The notes below the pieces were generated by a model. The model searched no databases and was not told the origin of the DNA. It saw nothing but the letters and a program-made list of their open reading frames with translations. This document shows, piece after piece, positions 18,987 to 27,218 of a DNA stretch of 64,000 nt. The stretch spans positions 37,062 to 101,061 of the forward strand of contig NZ_JABKCA010000006.1 of NCBI RefSeq assembly GCF_013166655.1, read 5' to 3'. The DNA is from Lentimicrobium sp. L6. Its GTDB lineage: Bacteria > Bacteroidota > Bacteroidia > Bacteroidales > UBA12170. The position numbers and the translations under genes are program-made. Numbering within the stretch: position 1 is the stretch's first letter; each line of letters begins with the position of its first letter.

Positions 18987-19835
18987 CTAAAGAAAACGTA
19001 TACCGCACAATTCTTCGAGAAGTTCTTGATCCTTATGATACCTTTTAATTAGAGTATTATAAGTATCTTCTTGAATTTCGGGAATTTCAAATTTATTAAA
19101 CCCCATTATTTGCTGAGAAATACTCTTGGAATATTTTTGGGTTTTGTACATTGCTTTCTGAAGATTCACATATTTAATTGCATAGCCCTGATTAATGATT
19201 TTTCCACTTTGGCTTGGTATAATATCGACTTTTAAGAAATTAAAAATTTTATTCATTACTCCTTGAAAGTCCATTTGTAATTCATTCATTGTTATAATAT
19301 GAAATTGGCTTTTCTCAAAAAGACTAAAATATCTATTTAATTGTTCACCAAATAAGCCTGATCGAAAATAAAAATAATTATAAGGATATTGTTTGTTTTC
19401 TTTCCGAAACTTTACGGAATGATATCTTTCCTCTTCTAGGTGAATTGCTTTTTCGAAAGTCTTAGTTTCCTCCAAACCAACCCTTCTCATAAAATGAAAT
19501 AAGGAATGTGCCCTTTCAACTGGGTTCCTCAAAATCAACAGGAATTTAGCTTTAGGGAAAAGGGCATGTATAATCCTAGGAGATTCTGGATCGGTAAAAT
19601 AGGCATGCGAAGCTTCTCCAATTATAGTTTCTTTTTCAACTTGATCAAACAGTTTGAAATATTCAACAGTATTTTTTATCAATTGAAAATCCTCGCAAAA
19701 AAAAGTTGGTTCTTTTTCTTTGCTTAAAAATATTTGTGGATGTTGCATCAAATAATAATACAAAGTAGATGTTCCTGATTTTGCAGCCCCAAGTATAAAA
19801 AAGTTTGGCTTGTTTAGTTTGGTTTGTTTCTCCAT
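18987..19835 (-). CDS. Sulfotransferase family protein
   Basis: 282 residues. The N-terminal FFILGAAKSGTSTLYYYL is a classical PAPS 5'-phosphosulfate-binding loop, and LLILRNPVERAHSLFHFM is the matching 3'-phosphate-binding motif. It is therefore a better sulfotransferase candidate than the 349-residue protein. Length and order fit the bacterial carbohydrate/heparan-type sulfotransferases. The likely acceptor is the polysaccharide encoded here. It is 31 bp upstream of the five-enzyme fusion in the same run. Confidence 0.88.
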   Translation of the reverse strand: MEKQTKLNKPNFFILGAAKSGTSTLYYYLMQHPQIFLSKEKEPTFFCEDFQLIKNTVEYFKLFDQVEKETIIGEASHAYFTDPESPRIIHALFPKAKFLLILRNPVERAHSLFHFMRRVGLEETKTFEKAIHLEEERYHSVKFRKENKQYPYNYFYFRSGLFGEQLNRYFSLFEKSQFHIITMNELQMDFQGVMNKIFNFLKVDIIPSQSGKIINQGYAIKYVNLQKAMYKTQKYSKSISQQIMGFNKFEIPEIQEDTYNTLIKRYHKDQELLEELCGIRFL

Positions 19836-19869
19836 CTTTTCAAGTTAACACAATACTAATTATTTCATT

Positions 19870-20691
19870 TTAAGATTTCCTCCAATACACTCCTGTCCAG
19901 TCTATCTTTACAACTGGATCAGTAATATTCATTTTGCTTCGATAATCTAGAACCGCTTTTTTACATGCTTTTACCGCTCCCCAATCGTCAATAATAACAA
20001 AACCACCAATCGATAATTTGGGATATAAATTTACAAGAGCATCCATGGTAGACTCATACATATCTCCATCTAACCTTAATATAGAAAGTTTATTAATTGG
20101 TGCAAAAACTAAGGATTCACTAAACCATCCTTCAATAAACCCCACTTGTTTATCAAGAAGTCTATAATTTTCAAAGTTCTTTTTCACTTGTTCTTTAGAT
20201 ACAATTAACTCTTTAAAACCATGATGTATATCATTAATATCTTCTTTATATTTACCTGATGGCTTTGGTAAACCAGCAAATGAATCAGCAACCCATACTT
20301 TCCTATTTTTAATGTCTGCTTCTTTTAATAAAGCCCTCATAAATATAGTTGCTCCTCCTCTCCAAACACCAGTTTCAATAAAGTCACCAGGAATATCATC
20401 CTCTATTATTTTTTCGAAACAGTATTCAATATTCTCAAGCCGCTTTAATCCTATCATTGTTTCAGCATAAAGAGGCCAATCCCCTCCTTGTAAGCGATGT
20501 TCTTTAGATGCTATTTTTTCCCTGCAAATCACATATCCTTTTTTTTCTAAATACCTGGCTATATACCTAATAAAAAAAGGTTGTTTTGCCTTGTGTTCAT
20601 AGCTCCAATCCAAGGGTTCATAAACAGTTTTATCCATCCTGTTCATCCCTGTCAGTACATCTTTCAACAAGTTTATATATAATTTTCCCAT
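19870..20691 (-). CDS. TylF/MycF-like O-methyltransferase
   Basis: 273 residues from an ATG at 20691. An ATG at 20763 gives 297 residues but would overlap the upstream gene by 50 bp, and the family-like N-terminus begins at LYINLLKDVLTG, so the shorter form is preferred (ATG 20730 is also possible). Motifs are FIETGVWRGGATIFM (SAM site), ADSFAGLPKP, and LRLDGDMYESTMDAL followed by GGFVIIDDWGA, whose acidic residues bind the metal in TylF/MycF sugar O-methyltransferases. It likely methylates a sugar hydroxyl during or after assembly of the glycan repeat. Confidence 0.88.
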   Translation of the reverse strand: MGKLYINLLKDVLTGMNRMDKTVYEPLDWSYEHKAKQPFFIRYIARYLEKKGYVICREKIASKEHRLQGGDWPLYAETMIGLKRLENIEYCFEKIIEDDIPGDFIETGVWRGGATIFMRALLKEADIKNRKVWVADSFAGLPKPSGKYKEDINDIHHGFKELIVSKEQVKKNFENYRLLDKQVGFIEGWFSESLVFAPINKLSILRLDGDMYESTMDALVNLYPKLSIGGFVIIDDWGAVKACKKAVLDYRSKMNITDPVVKIDWTGVYWRKS

Positions 20692-20713
20692 TTCCTTTTG
20701 AAGTCTATCATGT

Positions 20714-21724
20714 TTAAAAAAGATCCCCATCTGCCATTGTAAAAAACATGTTTTTTGATGCATGGTCTAATGGAATTTCTTTATGGAAAGTTCTACCAAC
20801 AATAGTTAGACCTAATGGCTCCTTTTTGGCAATAAAACCGATTTGTATGAGTTTTTGGGTTACTCCATGATTTGGAGGTAACCAAGATTGAATTTGTGTT
20901 ACTCCTCTCTTCTTTAATTCTTTAGTTATTTCAGAAACTAAACAGGCAATATCATCAACTCTAGGTTTAACCAAAATATCTACCAATGTTGCAATTTTAT
21001 TATTGATCTGAATGATACCATAGGCCTTCGGTTGATGCAAAATATTTCTTGATACAAAAACAAGATATTTTTTGGTTGGATGATCAAAATACCTCCATTT
21101 GATAAAATCAGCATTTCGGCTAATAGAAAAAGGATAGTACCAATTTAGTGAATTCCAAATACGATTGAATATAGTTGTATCAAATGAATGGACTAATCTA
21201 GTTTTTTTAAAATACCCACTTCTATTTTTTACTTGTTCTATATCGGCAGAAACAAATTGAACACCTTGAGAAATCTCATTGTATTGTAAAAACAATTTCC
21301 CCAACCGATAAGCCCTAATCCCTGGATAGCCATAATAAAAAACAGACTCTGGAGGAACGGCAAAAACATCAAAAAAATGCTCCGCTGTTTGTATAAATAA
21401 TCCTTTGCGCCCTTGAGTTGTACTTCTATAGGCAGGGTGAGACATACTATCAGTCATATGCACCATTCGTATAGCTTGTCCTTTATAAAATGATTTATAC
21501 GGAAGCCCTCCATACATAACAACTGGCTCCTCCTTTTCATTTAAACAAAGCATAATCTGATATCCAAAAGGATTTTTATGATATTTCCATCGCCATACTT
21601 TCTGATCCATTTCATGGTTAAAAGCAAGCTCCCAAAGTTCCATTACTTTTTCTTGGTCATCAGAAGTATATGGCCTCAATTTAAACTTTCCCTGATCTGT
21701 TTTTAGAATTTTTTCCATCTCCAT
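20714..21724 (-). CDS. GNAT-fold acyltransferase
   Basis: 336 residues. The N-terminal half reads as a GNAT domain: LRPYTSDDQEKVMELWELAF at the start, then PVVMYGGLPYKSFYKG and a strand-loop HMTDSMSHPAYRSTTQGRKG at the acetyl-CoA site. The C-terminal half (about 190-336) is a second, weaker acyltransferase-like lobe ending in the typical strand ITKELKKRGVTQIQSW. The likely role is N- or O-acylation of an amino sugar intermediate. It overlaps the upstream GT2 gene by 22 bp, indicating coupling. Confidence 0.8.
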   Translation of the reverse strand: MEMEKILKTDQGKFKLRPYTSDDQEKVMELWELAFNHEMDQKVWRWKYHKNPFGYQIMLCLNEKEEPVVMYGGLPYKSFYKGQAIRMVHMTDSMSHPAYRSTTQGRKGLFIQTAEHFFDVFAVPPESVFYYGYPGIRAYRLGKLFLQYNEISQGVQFVSADIEQVKNRSGYFKKTRLVHSFDTTIFNRIWNSLNWYYPFSISRNADFIKWRYFDHPTKKYLVFVSRNILHQPKAYGIIQINNKIATLVDILVKPRVDDIACLVSEITKELKKRGVTQIQSWLPPNHGVTQKLIQIGFIAKKEPLGLTIVGRTFHKEIPLDHASKNMFFTMADGDLF

Positions 21725-22755
21725 AAAGCTTTTGTTTTTCCAAATCTATCTTTTACACGTGAAAAATAATAACCATTAGCAAGAAGTTTCCAAACTGAGG
21801 AGGATATTTTAAAGCTACCCTCCTCAACCTTAACCTTTATAGCTGGAATCAACACTCGATTAACTCCGATTTCGAAATCTAATTTCTCATTACTTGAATT
21901 TTCGAAATAAAAGCTTGGAGGAGCTTCGAATTCACCTAGGTCGTTAATTGATATTGGGAAATCTTCAATGACTAAATTAGAATATTCGAGCTGTTCATAA
22001 TATTTATTCCAATACAATTGATGAGATTGCATCATTAGTTCTCCTTTTTTACTCGAGGGTGATTGGTTCCAATAATGCACCACCTCTGCATCTGGAACAC
22101 AAACTATTCTGTAATCATTTTCAGCTGCTAAAACACACAAATCGGTGTCTTCATAATACAGGAAAAACCTTTCATCAAAGATTTTTCCTGTAGGAAATAT
22201 GCTTTTATCATTTCTCACTAACAAACATGCTCCTGACAGAAATGGCTCATAAAAAGGCTCTTTTTCCATCCAAAATTTTTCAAATCTTATATCCCAATAA
22301 TAGCATAATAGTTTAGCATCCAATTCTGATTTAGTAGATAAATCGAGTGCTGTTTGCATCCACCAATTTGCTCCAAGTGCTGGTGGTATTTTATATTGTC
22401 TTTCTTCATCAAGATAAAACCTAGGCCCTGCTATTATCGCATTTGAACTAATAGCTCCATTCAACAACTTCTTTAAAAAACCAGGCACTGGCATGGTATC
22501 TGGGTTGAGTATTAAATACCATTCAGATTCACTCGATTTACTCGCTTGATTTACGGCTTTCCCAAAACCAACATTTTCATTATTAGAAATGAGCTTTGTG
22601 TTCCGAAACTTTGACACCATTTCATCTAAACCCTCCTCCATACTATTATCAACAATAATAATCTCCTTCAGTTCCTCTTCACTTTCTAACAATCTTAAAA
22701 GAGAAGGAAGAAACTTAGATGTATAATAATTAACTATAATAACACTTATCTTCAT
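21703..22755 (-). CDS. Glycosyltransferase family 2 (rhamnosyltransferase-like)
   Basis: 350 residues. The N-terminal GT-A domain has ISVIIVNYYTSKFL, IIIVDNSMEE, NVGFGKAVNQA and LILNPDT, the arrangement of WbbL-like GT2 enzymes that often act as rhamnosyltransferases. FFLYYEDTDLCVLAAENDYR is the conserved ED block that supplies the catalytic base. The last 100 residues are not recognisable. The gene overlaps both neighbours by a few bases (4 bp with the methyltransferase upstream, 22 bp with the GNAT gene downstream). Confidence 0.9.
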   Translation of the reverse strand: MKISVIIVNYYTSKFLPSLLRLLESEEELKEIIIVDNSMEEGLDEMVSKFRNTKLISNNENVGFGKAVNQASKSSESEWYLILNPDTMPVPGFLKKLLNGAISSNAIIAGPRFYLDEERQYKIPPALGANWWMQTALDLSTKSELDAKLLCYYWDIRFEKFWMEKEPFYEPFLSGACLLVRNDKSIFPTGKIFDERFFLYYEDTDLCVLAAENDYRIVCVPDAEVVHYWNQSPSSKKGELMMQSHQLYWNKYYEQLEYSNLVIEDFPISINDLGEFEAPPSFYFENSSNEKLDFEIGVNRVLIPAIKVKVEEGSFKISSSVWKLLANGYYFSRVKDRFGKTKALWRWKKF

Positions 22756-23900
22756 CTTTTCTTTGCTTTGATAAGAAACTCATTTGTCATTAATGATTTT
22801 TTGTTCCCTAATTTAAGCTCTACTATTTTTTCGATAAACTGTTGGCCTTTTGGTGAGGGTGGAATTTGCTCATAGCTTATATTTTCTATTTCAAAACCAG
22901 CCGATTCTATAGCTTCTTTTATTGACTTCTCAGTAAACCATCTAATATGTGTTACACAACTTAATCCCCAAGGTAGATATTCAAACTTCCCATTGAGTTG
23001 ATCGGAAACTAAAGTCCAATGTCCTGCATTAGGTATACTCAAAATTAAACAACCATCTGTTCGTATAAAATTGGAAATCCTTTTAAGTTGAAACCAAGGA
23101 TCATTCAGATGTTCCAAAATATCTCCGCATACAATTGCATCATACTTTTTTTCTGTCTTGAAATCTTCAAGGTATCCATTAAACACATCATTATAATATT
23201 TAGATGCTACTTTTGCGGAGGTTTCGCAAGGCTCTATTCCATCAATTTTTATGTTGTCACTTTTACTTAATAGAAACTTCCCCATATTTCCATCAAAACA
23301 ACCAACATCTAAAATATTCTGGGCATCATTTGGTATGTTCTGAACCAAGTCTGTTCTAACCCTATTATAGAATGATTTAAAAGTAAATACAAAGGAATTT
23401 AATAATAGTCCAGCATTTGATTTATAGAAAGAAGAATGATTATTTTTTCTCTTTAAAAAAGACTTACTTGAATATAGAATGCATCTATCGTCAAGCTTGT
23501 CTACTTTTTGAATTTTCAAGGCTTGACTTTGATATAACTCTTGTAATTCTTCATAGGTAGTTGTGTTTAAGGGAGCAAACAAGGGTGATGAAACTTGATA
23601 AGAAAAATCGCTAAAATTAAACATAGGCCCACATTCATCATATCCTTTATCAATGAGAGTTACCATCCTTTTCATCATTTGCCAATTAATAATCAAAAGA
23701 GGGTCCTTAATAGTTATTACGTATTGCGATTCTTTAATTTTATGAAAATTATCCTCACTTAAATCTTCTGGCAACCAATAAAACTGAACATTATTTTGTT
23801 CTAACGATTTTCTAAGATAAGATTCACAAAATTGATAAGCATAGTTCAACTCAAAATTGTTTATCGCTAAAAACGTTGCCCTAACTATTGCTATCACCAT
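22752..23900 (-). CDS. SAM methyltransferase with unknown N-terminal domain
   Basis: 382 residues. The first 165 have no family I recognise but are well formed and include FYWLPEDLSEDNFH and ITIKDPLLIINWQ. Residues about 185-382 are a class I methyltransferase: ILDVGCFDGNMGKFLL, DGIEPCETSAKVA, YDAIVCGDILEHLNDPW and LILSIPNAGHWT. The layout resembles UbiG/COQ3-like methyltransferases in O-antigen loci. The target is unknown. It is the second gene of the 12-gene run, with 53 bp before it. Confidence 0.85.
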   Translation of the reverse strand: MVIAIVRATFLAINNFELNYAYQFCESYLRKSLEQNNVQFYWLPEDLSEDNFHKIKESQYVITIKDPLLIINWQMMKRMVTLIDKGYDECGPMFNFSDFSYQVSSPLFAPLNTTTYEELQELYQSQALKIQKVDKLDDRCILYSSKSFLKRKNNHSSFYKSNAGLLLNSFVFTFKSFYNRVRTDLVQNIPNDAQNILDVGCFDGNMGKFLLSKSDNIKIDGIEPCETSAKVASKYYNDVFNGYLEDFKTEKKYDAIVCGDILEHLNDPWFQLKRISNFIRTDGCLILSIPNAGHWTLVSDQLNGKFEYLPWGLSCVTHIRWFTEKSIKEAIESAGFEIENISYEQIPPSPKGQQFIEKIVELKLGNKKSLMTNEFLIKAKKR

Positions 23901-23953
23901 TTATTTCTTTCTACATTCAACAATTTATTTACCACTTCATAAGAACACTAATG

Positions 23954-24787
23954 CTATCTTACAGCATAAATAACAGATTTAACCTCTTCAACTCCATTAG
24001 GTATATAGGCATCAGAAAACTCATTAACAACTTCCACTTTAGAGAACCCCAATTTCTTTAAAACTTGAAAAAACCAAGATGCATTTGGTCTCCACCAAAC
24101 AGACATATCGTCTTCCATACTATCGCCTCCAACATAATTCATTATTGCTCTATTTTCGTTTGAGTTCGGCATATATTGGGCTATGACAAGGGTACCAGAA
24201 CAAAATTCTACAATTGATGCCAATGCTTGTAAAGGATTAATAGTATGCAACAACACATCACCAATAAAAACAAAGTCGAAGGAGGCTTTTCCCAATTTTT
24301 CAAATGAAAAATCATAAACATTTACAAAACGTCTTTTTATTGGAATGTTTAATCTTTGCGAACAAAACTCAAATGGCTCTTTGAGCATTAAATTATAAAA
24401 TAGTTCGTGGTTTAATGCTTTTGGTTCTTCATAGGAGTAACCCTTGGAATACTTAATGCCTTTATTAACAACATCCTTAATATCTTGGCCGGGAAAAACA
24501 TCTAACTCTAAGAGCGAAGGTAGTTCTGTAGCTGTAACATCTGCACCTCTTTTTGCAAATTCAAATGAAAAAAAACCTGTAGCTGCTCCTACATCTAAAA
24601 CTGTGAGCCCCTCCATGGAATTGGGGAAATTATAAAAAGGCAATTTATTTCGCAAATCGAAAACACCTGGAGTGAGAAGTCCATTTCCCAAATCGATTGT
24701 ATGATACCAGTAATAATCTTTTGGTACTTCAATATTGAGTCGTTCACTTAATCTATAAAATTCCTGCTGTCTATTTAATTGTATCAT
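23954..24787 (-). CDS. SAM methyltransferase, CmoB/DUF1698-like
   Basis: 277 residues. YYWYHTIDLGNGLLTPGVFD, followed by motif I TVLDVGAATGFFSFEFAKRGA and TATELPS, is the signature of the DUF1698 group related to CmoB. In CmoB the SAM-family core acts on tRNA, but members inside glycan loci probably modify sugars. FVFIGDVLLHTINPLQAL marks motif IV. It is the first gene of the minus-strand run. A perfect -7 box lies 57-64 bases upstream. The genes downstream are spaced from 53 bp down to overlaps. Confidence 0.85.
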   Translation of the reverse strand: MIQLNRQQEFYRLSERLNIEVPKDYYWYHTIDLGNGLLTPGVFDLRNKLPFYNFPNSMEGLTVLDVGAATGFFSFEFAKRGADVTATELPSLLELDVFPGQDIKDVVNKGIKYSKGYSYEEPKALNHELFYNLMLKEPFEFCSQRLNIPIKRRFVNVYDFSFEKLGKASFDFVFIGDVLLHTINPLQALASIVEFCSGTLVIAQYMPNSNENRAIMNYVGGDSMEDDMSVWWRPNASWFFQVLKKLGFSKVEVVNEFSDAYIPNGVEEVKSVIYAVR

Positions 24788-24843
24788 GGAAAATACTTAA
24801 TTGGTTATCCTTTTATAAAATAAAATCCTCAAGTTTATTCCTT

Positions 24844-24870
24844 CAAAAATAGTTTTTTTAATTTTCTCAA
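24844..24870 (-). promoter_or_regulatory. Candidate promoter of the 12-gene glycan operon
   Basis: On the minus strand the -7 box TATTTTTG (24844-24851) is perfect. A TTG lies at 24868-24870, but the spacer is only 16 bases, shorter than the usual 17-23. It is the only convincing -7 box in front of the 18.6-kb run. Confidence 0.4.
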
Positions 24871-24928
24871 CCTAATTAGAAACTTCTTTCATTTTGTTAA
24901 CTTAGCCTCACCTAATAAAACACAATTT

Positions 24929-25558
24929 ATGAAATGTAACACTTATCATGAAGTTTATTCAGAATACCAAGAAATTGCCTCACAAACGCTAGAGGGTAAA
25001 TCCGATTTAGAAATCCTTAGAACAGATTGTTATAATGAATCAGGAATCTCTTCCATTCCAAAAACTATAGTCCCATTTATTTTGCCACATTGTTCATTGC
25101 TTCAAATATTTGAGATAGATCCCAATGTTATAAAAGAAGCTAAGAAGAAAGATTACATGAATAATAAAAAGGTTTTCATTAAAGAGCAAAACATTATTAC
25201 TTTTAATGAAAATGAGAGGAAATATGATGTTATTTTCGATTTTAGCACCATAGATCATATGGAATTTGAGGAGGCTATTATTGTTTTGAAGAAATACAAG
25301 TATGCGCTTAAAGAAAAGGGAATCTTATCATTAGTAGTTTGGTTGAACGAGTTTGAACATAAACACATGCCTATTGATAAGCAATACTATTTCAAGAGGG
25401 ATCTGTTTGACAAGGCCATTAAGAAAAATTTTCATATTAGCAAACAAGAACATTTGTTTAGCGACCACAATTCGGAACTATGGTATTATAAACTTAGTCT
25501 CAAGAAAATGACTCTTTGGAAAAAACTTCTATTGTTTCTAAAACTAATGAAAACTTAA
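24929..25558 (+). CDS. Degenerate class I methyltransferase-like protein
   Basis: 209 residues, the only plus-strand gene between 6.2 and 32 kb. LQIFEIDPNVIKEAKKKDY matches the strand-2 region of class I methyltransferases, YDVIFDFSTIDHMEFEEAI matches motif IV, and LKEKGILSLVVWLN the following strand. The glycine-rich SAM loop expected before FEIDP is missing; IVPFILPHCSLL is found instead. It may be an inactive or re-purposed relative. It is divergent from the glycan operon (141-bp shared gap) and converges on wzt 7 bp away. Confidence 0.65.
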   Translation: MKCNTYHEVYSEYQEIASQTLEGKSDLEILRTDCYNESGISSIPKTIVPFILPHCSLLQIFEIDPNVIKEAKKKDYMNNKKVFIKEQNIITFNENERKYDVIFDFSTIDHMEFEEAIIVLKKYKYALKEKGILSLVVWLNEFEHKHMPIDKQYYFKRDLFDKAIKKNFHISKQEHLFSDHNSELWYYKLSLKKMTLWKKLLLFLKLMKT

Positions 25559-25565
25559 ACAAAAA

Positions 25566-26303
25566 CTACTGAATTTCATGATATTTTTGAATCACCTCCT
25601 CAGGTTTCCCTACCATTATAGGTTTTCCTCCTGATAATAATAAAACACGATCACAATATGCTTGAATGGTATTTAAATCGTGACTCACATGAATAATGGT
25701 TTTCCCTTTAATGATTGACTCTTTAAATGAATTCTCAGATTTAGTTTTAAAGCTTTCATCCCCAACCCCTCCAAACTCATCAAGAAATAGGATATCGGCA
25801 TCTACATTAATGGCAATTGCAAAAGCCAAACGACTCACCATTCCCGAAGAAAAGTATTTTACTTTAGTATCTACAAAACTCTCAAGTTCGGCATATTCTA
25901 TAATTTGATTAAAGATACTGCCTATTTTTTTAAAAGTTAATCCAAACAAGGAACCATTCAGATAAATATTCTCTCTTACTGTTAACTCCAAATCGAATCC
26001 TGTACCAAGCGCTAATCGTTGGAAACTTCCTTGAATATCAATCACTCCTCCTTTATCAGGCTGATAAACAGAAGTCATTACTTTCAGCAATGTAGATTTC
26101 CCACTTCCATTGTGTCCAATGACTCCAAAAAACTCTCCCTTCCGAATTTCTAGGTTTATATTTTCCAAAGCCTTGATAACACGGTTCTGATTGGGATTAA
26201 ATATACCTGTTACTTTAGACCGAATAGAATTTGTATTTCTGTCTTTTATTTTAAAAGTCTTGCCAATATCCTTTAGCTTTATTATTGTTTCACTTGATTT
26301 CAT
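25566..26303 (-). CDS. wzt: ABC transporter ATPase of polysaccharide export (Wzt-like)
   Basis: 245 residues from the ATG at 26303, one base after the permease stop; the longer frame would need a TTG at 26318 inside the permease gene. Walker A is GVIGHNGSGKST, the signature is YFSSGMVSRLAFAIAI, Walker B is ADILFLDEFGGVGD and the switch is IIHVSHD. The first 45 residues and the family pattern match O-antigen/teichoic acid exporters (Wzt, TagH, KpsT). It ends after the nucleotide-binding domain, so the C-terminal carbohydrate-binding domain of chain-end-recognising Wzt proteins is absent. It should drive glycan export together with the adjacent permease. Confidence 0.92.
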   Translation of the reverse strand: MKSSETIIKLKDIGKTFKIKDRNTNSIRSKVTGIFNPNQNRVIKALENINLEIRKGEFFGVIGHNGSGKSTLLKVMTSVYQPDKGGVIDIQGSFQRLALGTGFDLELTVRENIYLNGSLFGLTFKKIGSIFNQIIEYAELESFVDTKVKYFSSGMVSRLAFAIAINVDADILFLDEFGGVGDESFKTKSENSFKESIIKGKTIIHVSHDLNTIQAYCDRVLLLSGGKPIMVGKPEEVIQKYHEIQ

Positions 26304-26304
26304 A

Positions 26305-27099
26305 TTATAATACCTCAATTACTTTTTTAGAATAATGCTTAAACAAAAAATAACCAATGATAAAAACCAGAAGAGCGTAGGCAAAATTCCATGCCAACAA
26401 TTGAAAATCTGGAGCTTGGCCATATAATAGTACATTATGTAAATTCATAATGATTCCAGCTACTGGATTTAGCCATAAGACAATTTTATATTCTAATAAC
26501 ACAGATTCAGGATAAACTATCGGGTTTGCCCAAAAAGCTGCAATTAGAAAAATATCCCAAAAATGATCGAAATCGCGCAAATAGATATAAATAATGGAAA
26601 GAATATAGCTTAGACCAAATATAAGTATGATAATATTGATTAAAATAAGCGGCAGGTAGAGTACATTCAAAGTATATTCTATTTTAAAAAATAGAGATAT
26701 AATAAAGTATACCAAGAAGTTAAATGATAGTGCAAATGAATTGCTCAACAATCCTGCTGATATTATATTTGATTTATCAATTTGTACCTGTTCTAGAAGA
26801 TACCGATTAGAGTGCATTGAATACATTCCTTTTTTCGTTGACTCTGCAAAAAACATCCAAAATATCAGGCCTGAAAAAAGATAAAGACTAAAATTGGGAA
26901 TATCTGTTTTAAAGAAAATTGTGAATACAAAATAGTAAATAAACAACTGAACAAGAGGATTAATAAGAGCCCAAACAATACCTAGACTTGTACCGTAGTA
27001 TCGCTTTTTAAAATCTGTTTTTGCTAATATCCAAATCCGCTCAAGCTTATTGTTCTCTGGTAGCTTCTCTAATATCGGTTTAAATAATCTATTAATCAT
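26305..27099 (-). CDS. wzm: ABC transporter permease of polysaccharide export (Wzm-like)
   Basis: 264 residues from the ATG at 27099. An in-frame TTG at 27135 would add 12 hydrophobic residues to a segment that should be cytoplasmic, so it is less likely. The N-terminal amphipathic region ends in WILAKTDFKKRYYGTSLGIVW, followed by LINPLVQLFIYYFVF and about six membrane helices, as in ABC-2 type Wzm/KpsM/TagG permeases. It forms the channel through which the lipid-linked glycan leaves the cytoplasm. It is transcribed with wzt; a well-formed promoter lies just upstream. Confidence 0.92.
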   Translation of the reverse strand: MINRLFKPILEKLPENNKLERIWILAKTDFKKRYYGTSLGIVWALINPLVQLFIYYFVFTIFFKTDIPNFSLYLFSGLIFWMFFAESTKKGMYSMHSNRYLLEQVQIDKSNIISAGLLSNSFALSFNFLVYFIISLFFKIEYTLNVLYLPLILINIIILIFGLSYILSIIYIYLRDFDHFWDIFLIAAFWANPIVYPESVLLEYKIVLWLNPVAGIIMNLHNVLLYGQAPDFQLLAWNFAYALLVFIIGYFLFKHYSKKVIEVL

Positions 27100-27188
27100 A
27101 AATGGAATTTGTATGGCTAAAGTAACAAAAAGCAATGATAAATAATGACAATAGAGAAATTATAATGATGAAACCAAATTAGATTCTC

Positions 27189-27218
27189 CAAAAATAAGAA
27201 TCAAGAGATATGTTACAA
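27189..27218 (-). promoter_or_regulatory. Promoter of the wzm-wzt operon
   Basis: The minus-strand TTG at 27216-27218, a 19-base spacer and TATTTTTG at 27189-27196 match the Bacteroidetes consensus exactly. The -33 element overlaps the last codons of the upstream histidine kinase gene (stop at 27213-27215). The exporter can thus be expressed apart from the kinases. Confidence 0.6.

Noticed and set aside
27100..27135. N-terminal extension of the Wzm permease from a TTG
   Set aside because: It would place a hydrophobic segment before the normal cytoplasmic N-terminus; ATG 27099 gives a family-like start.
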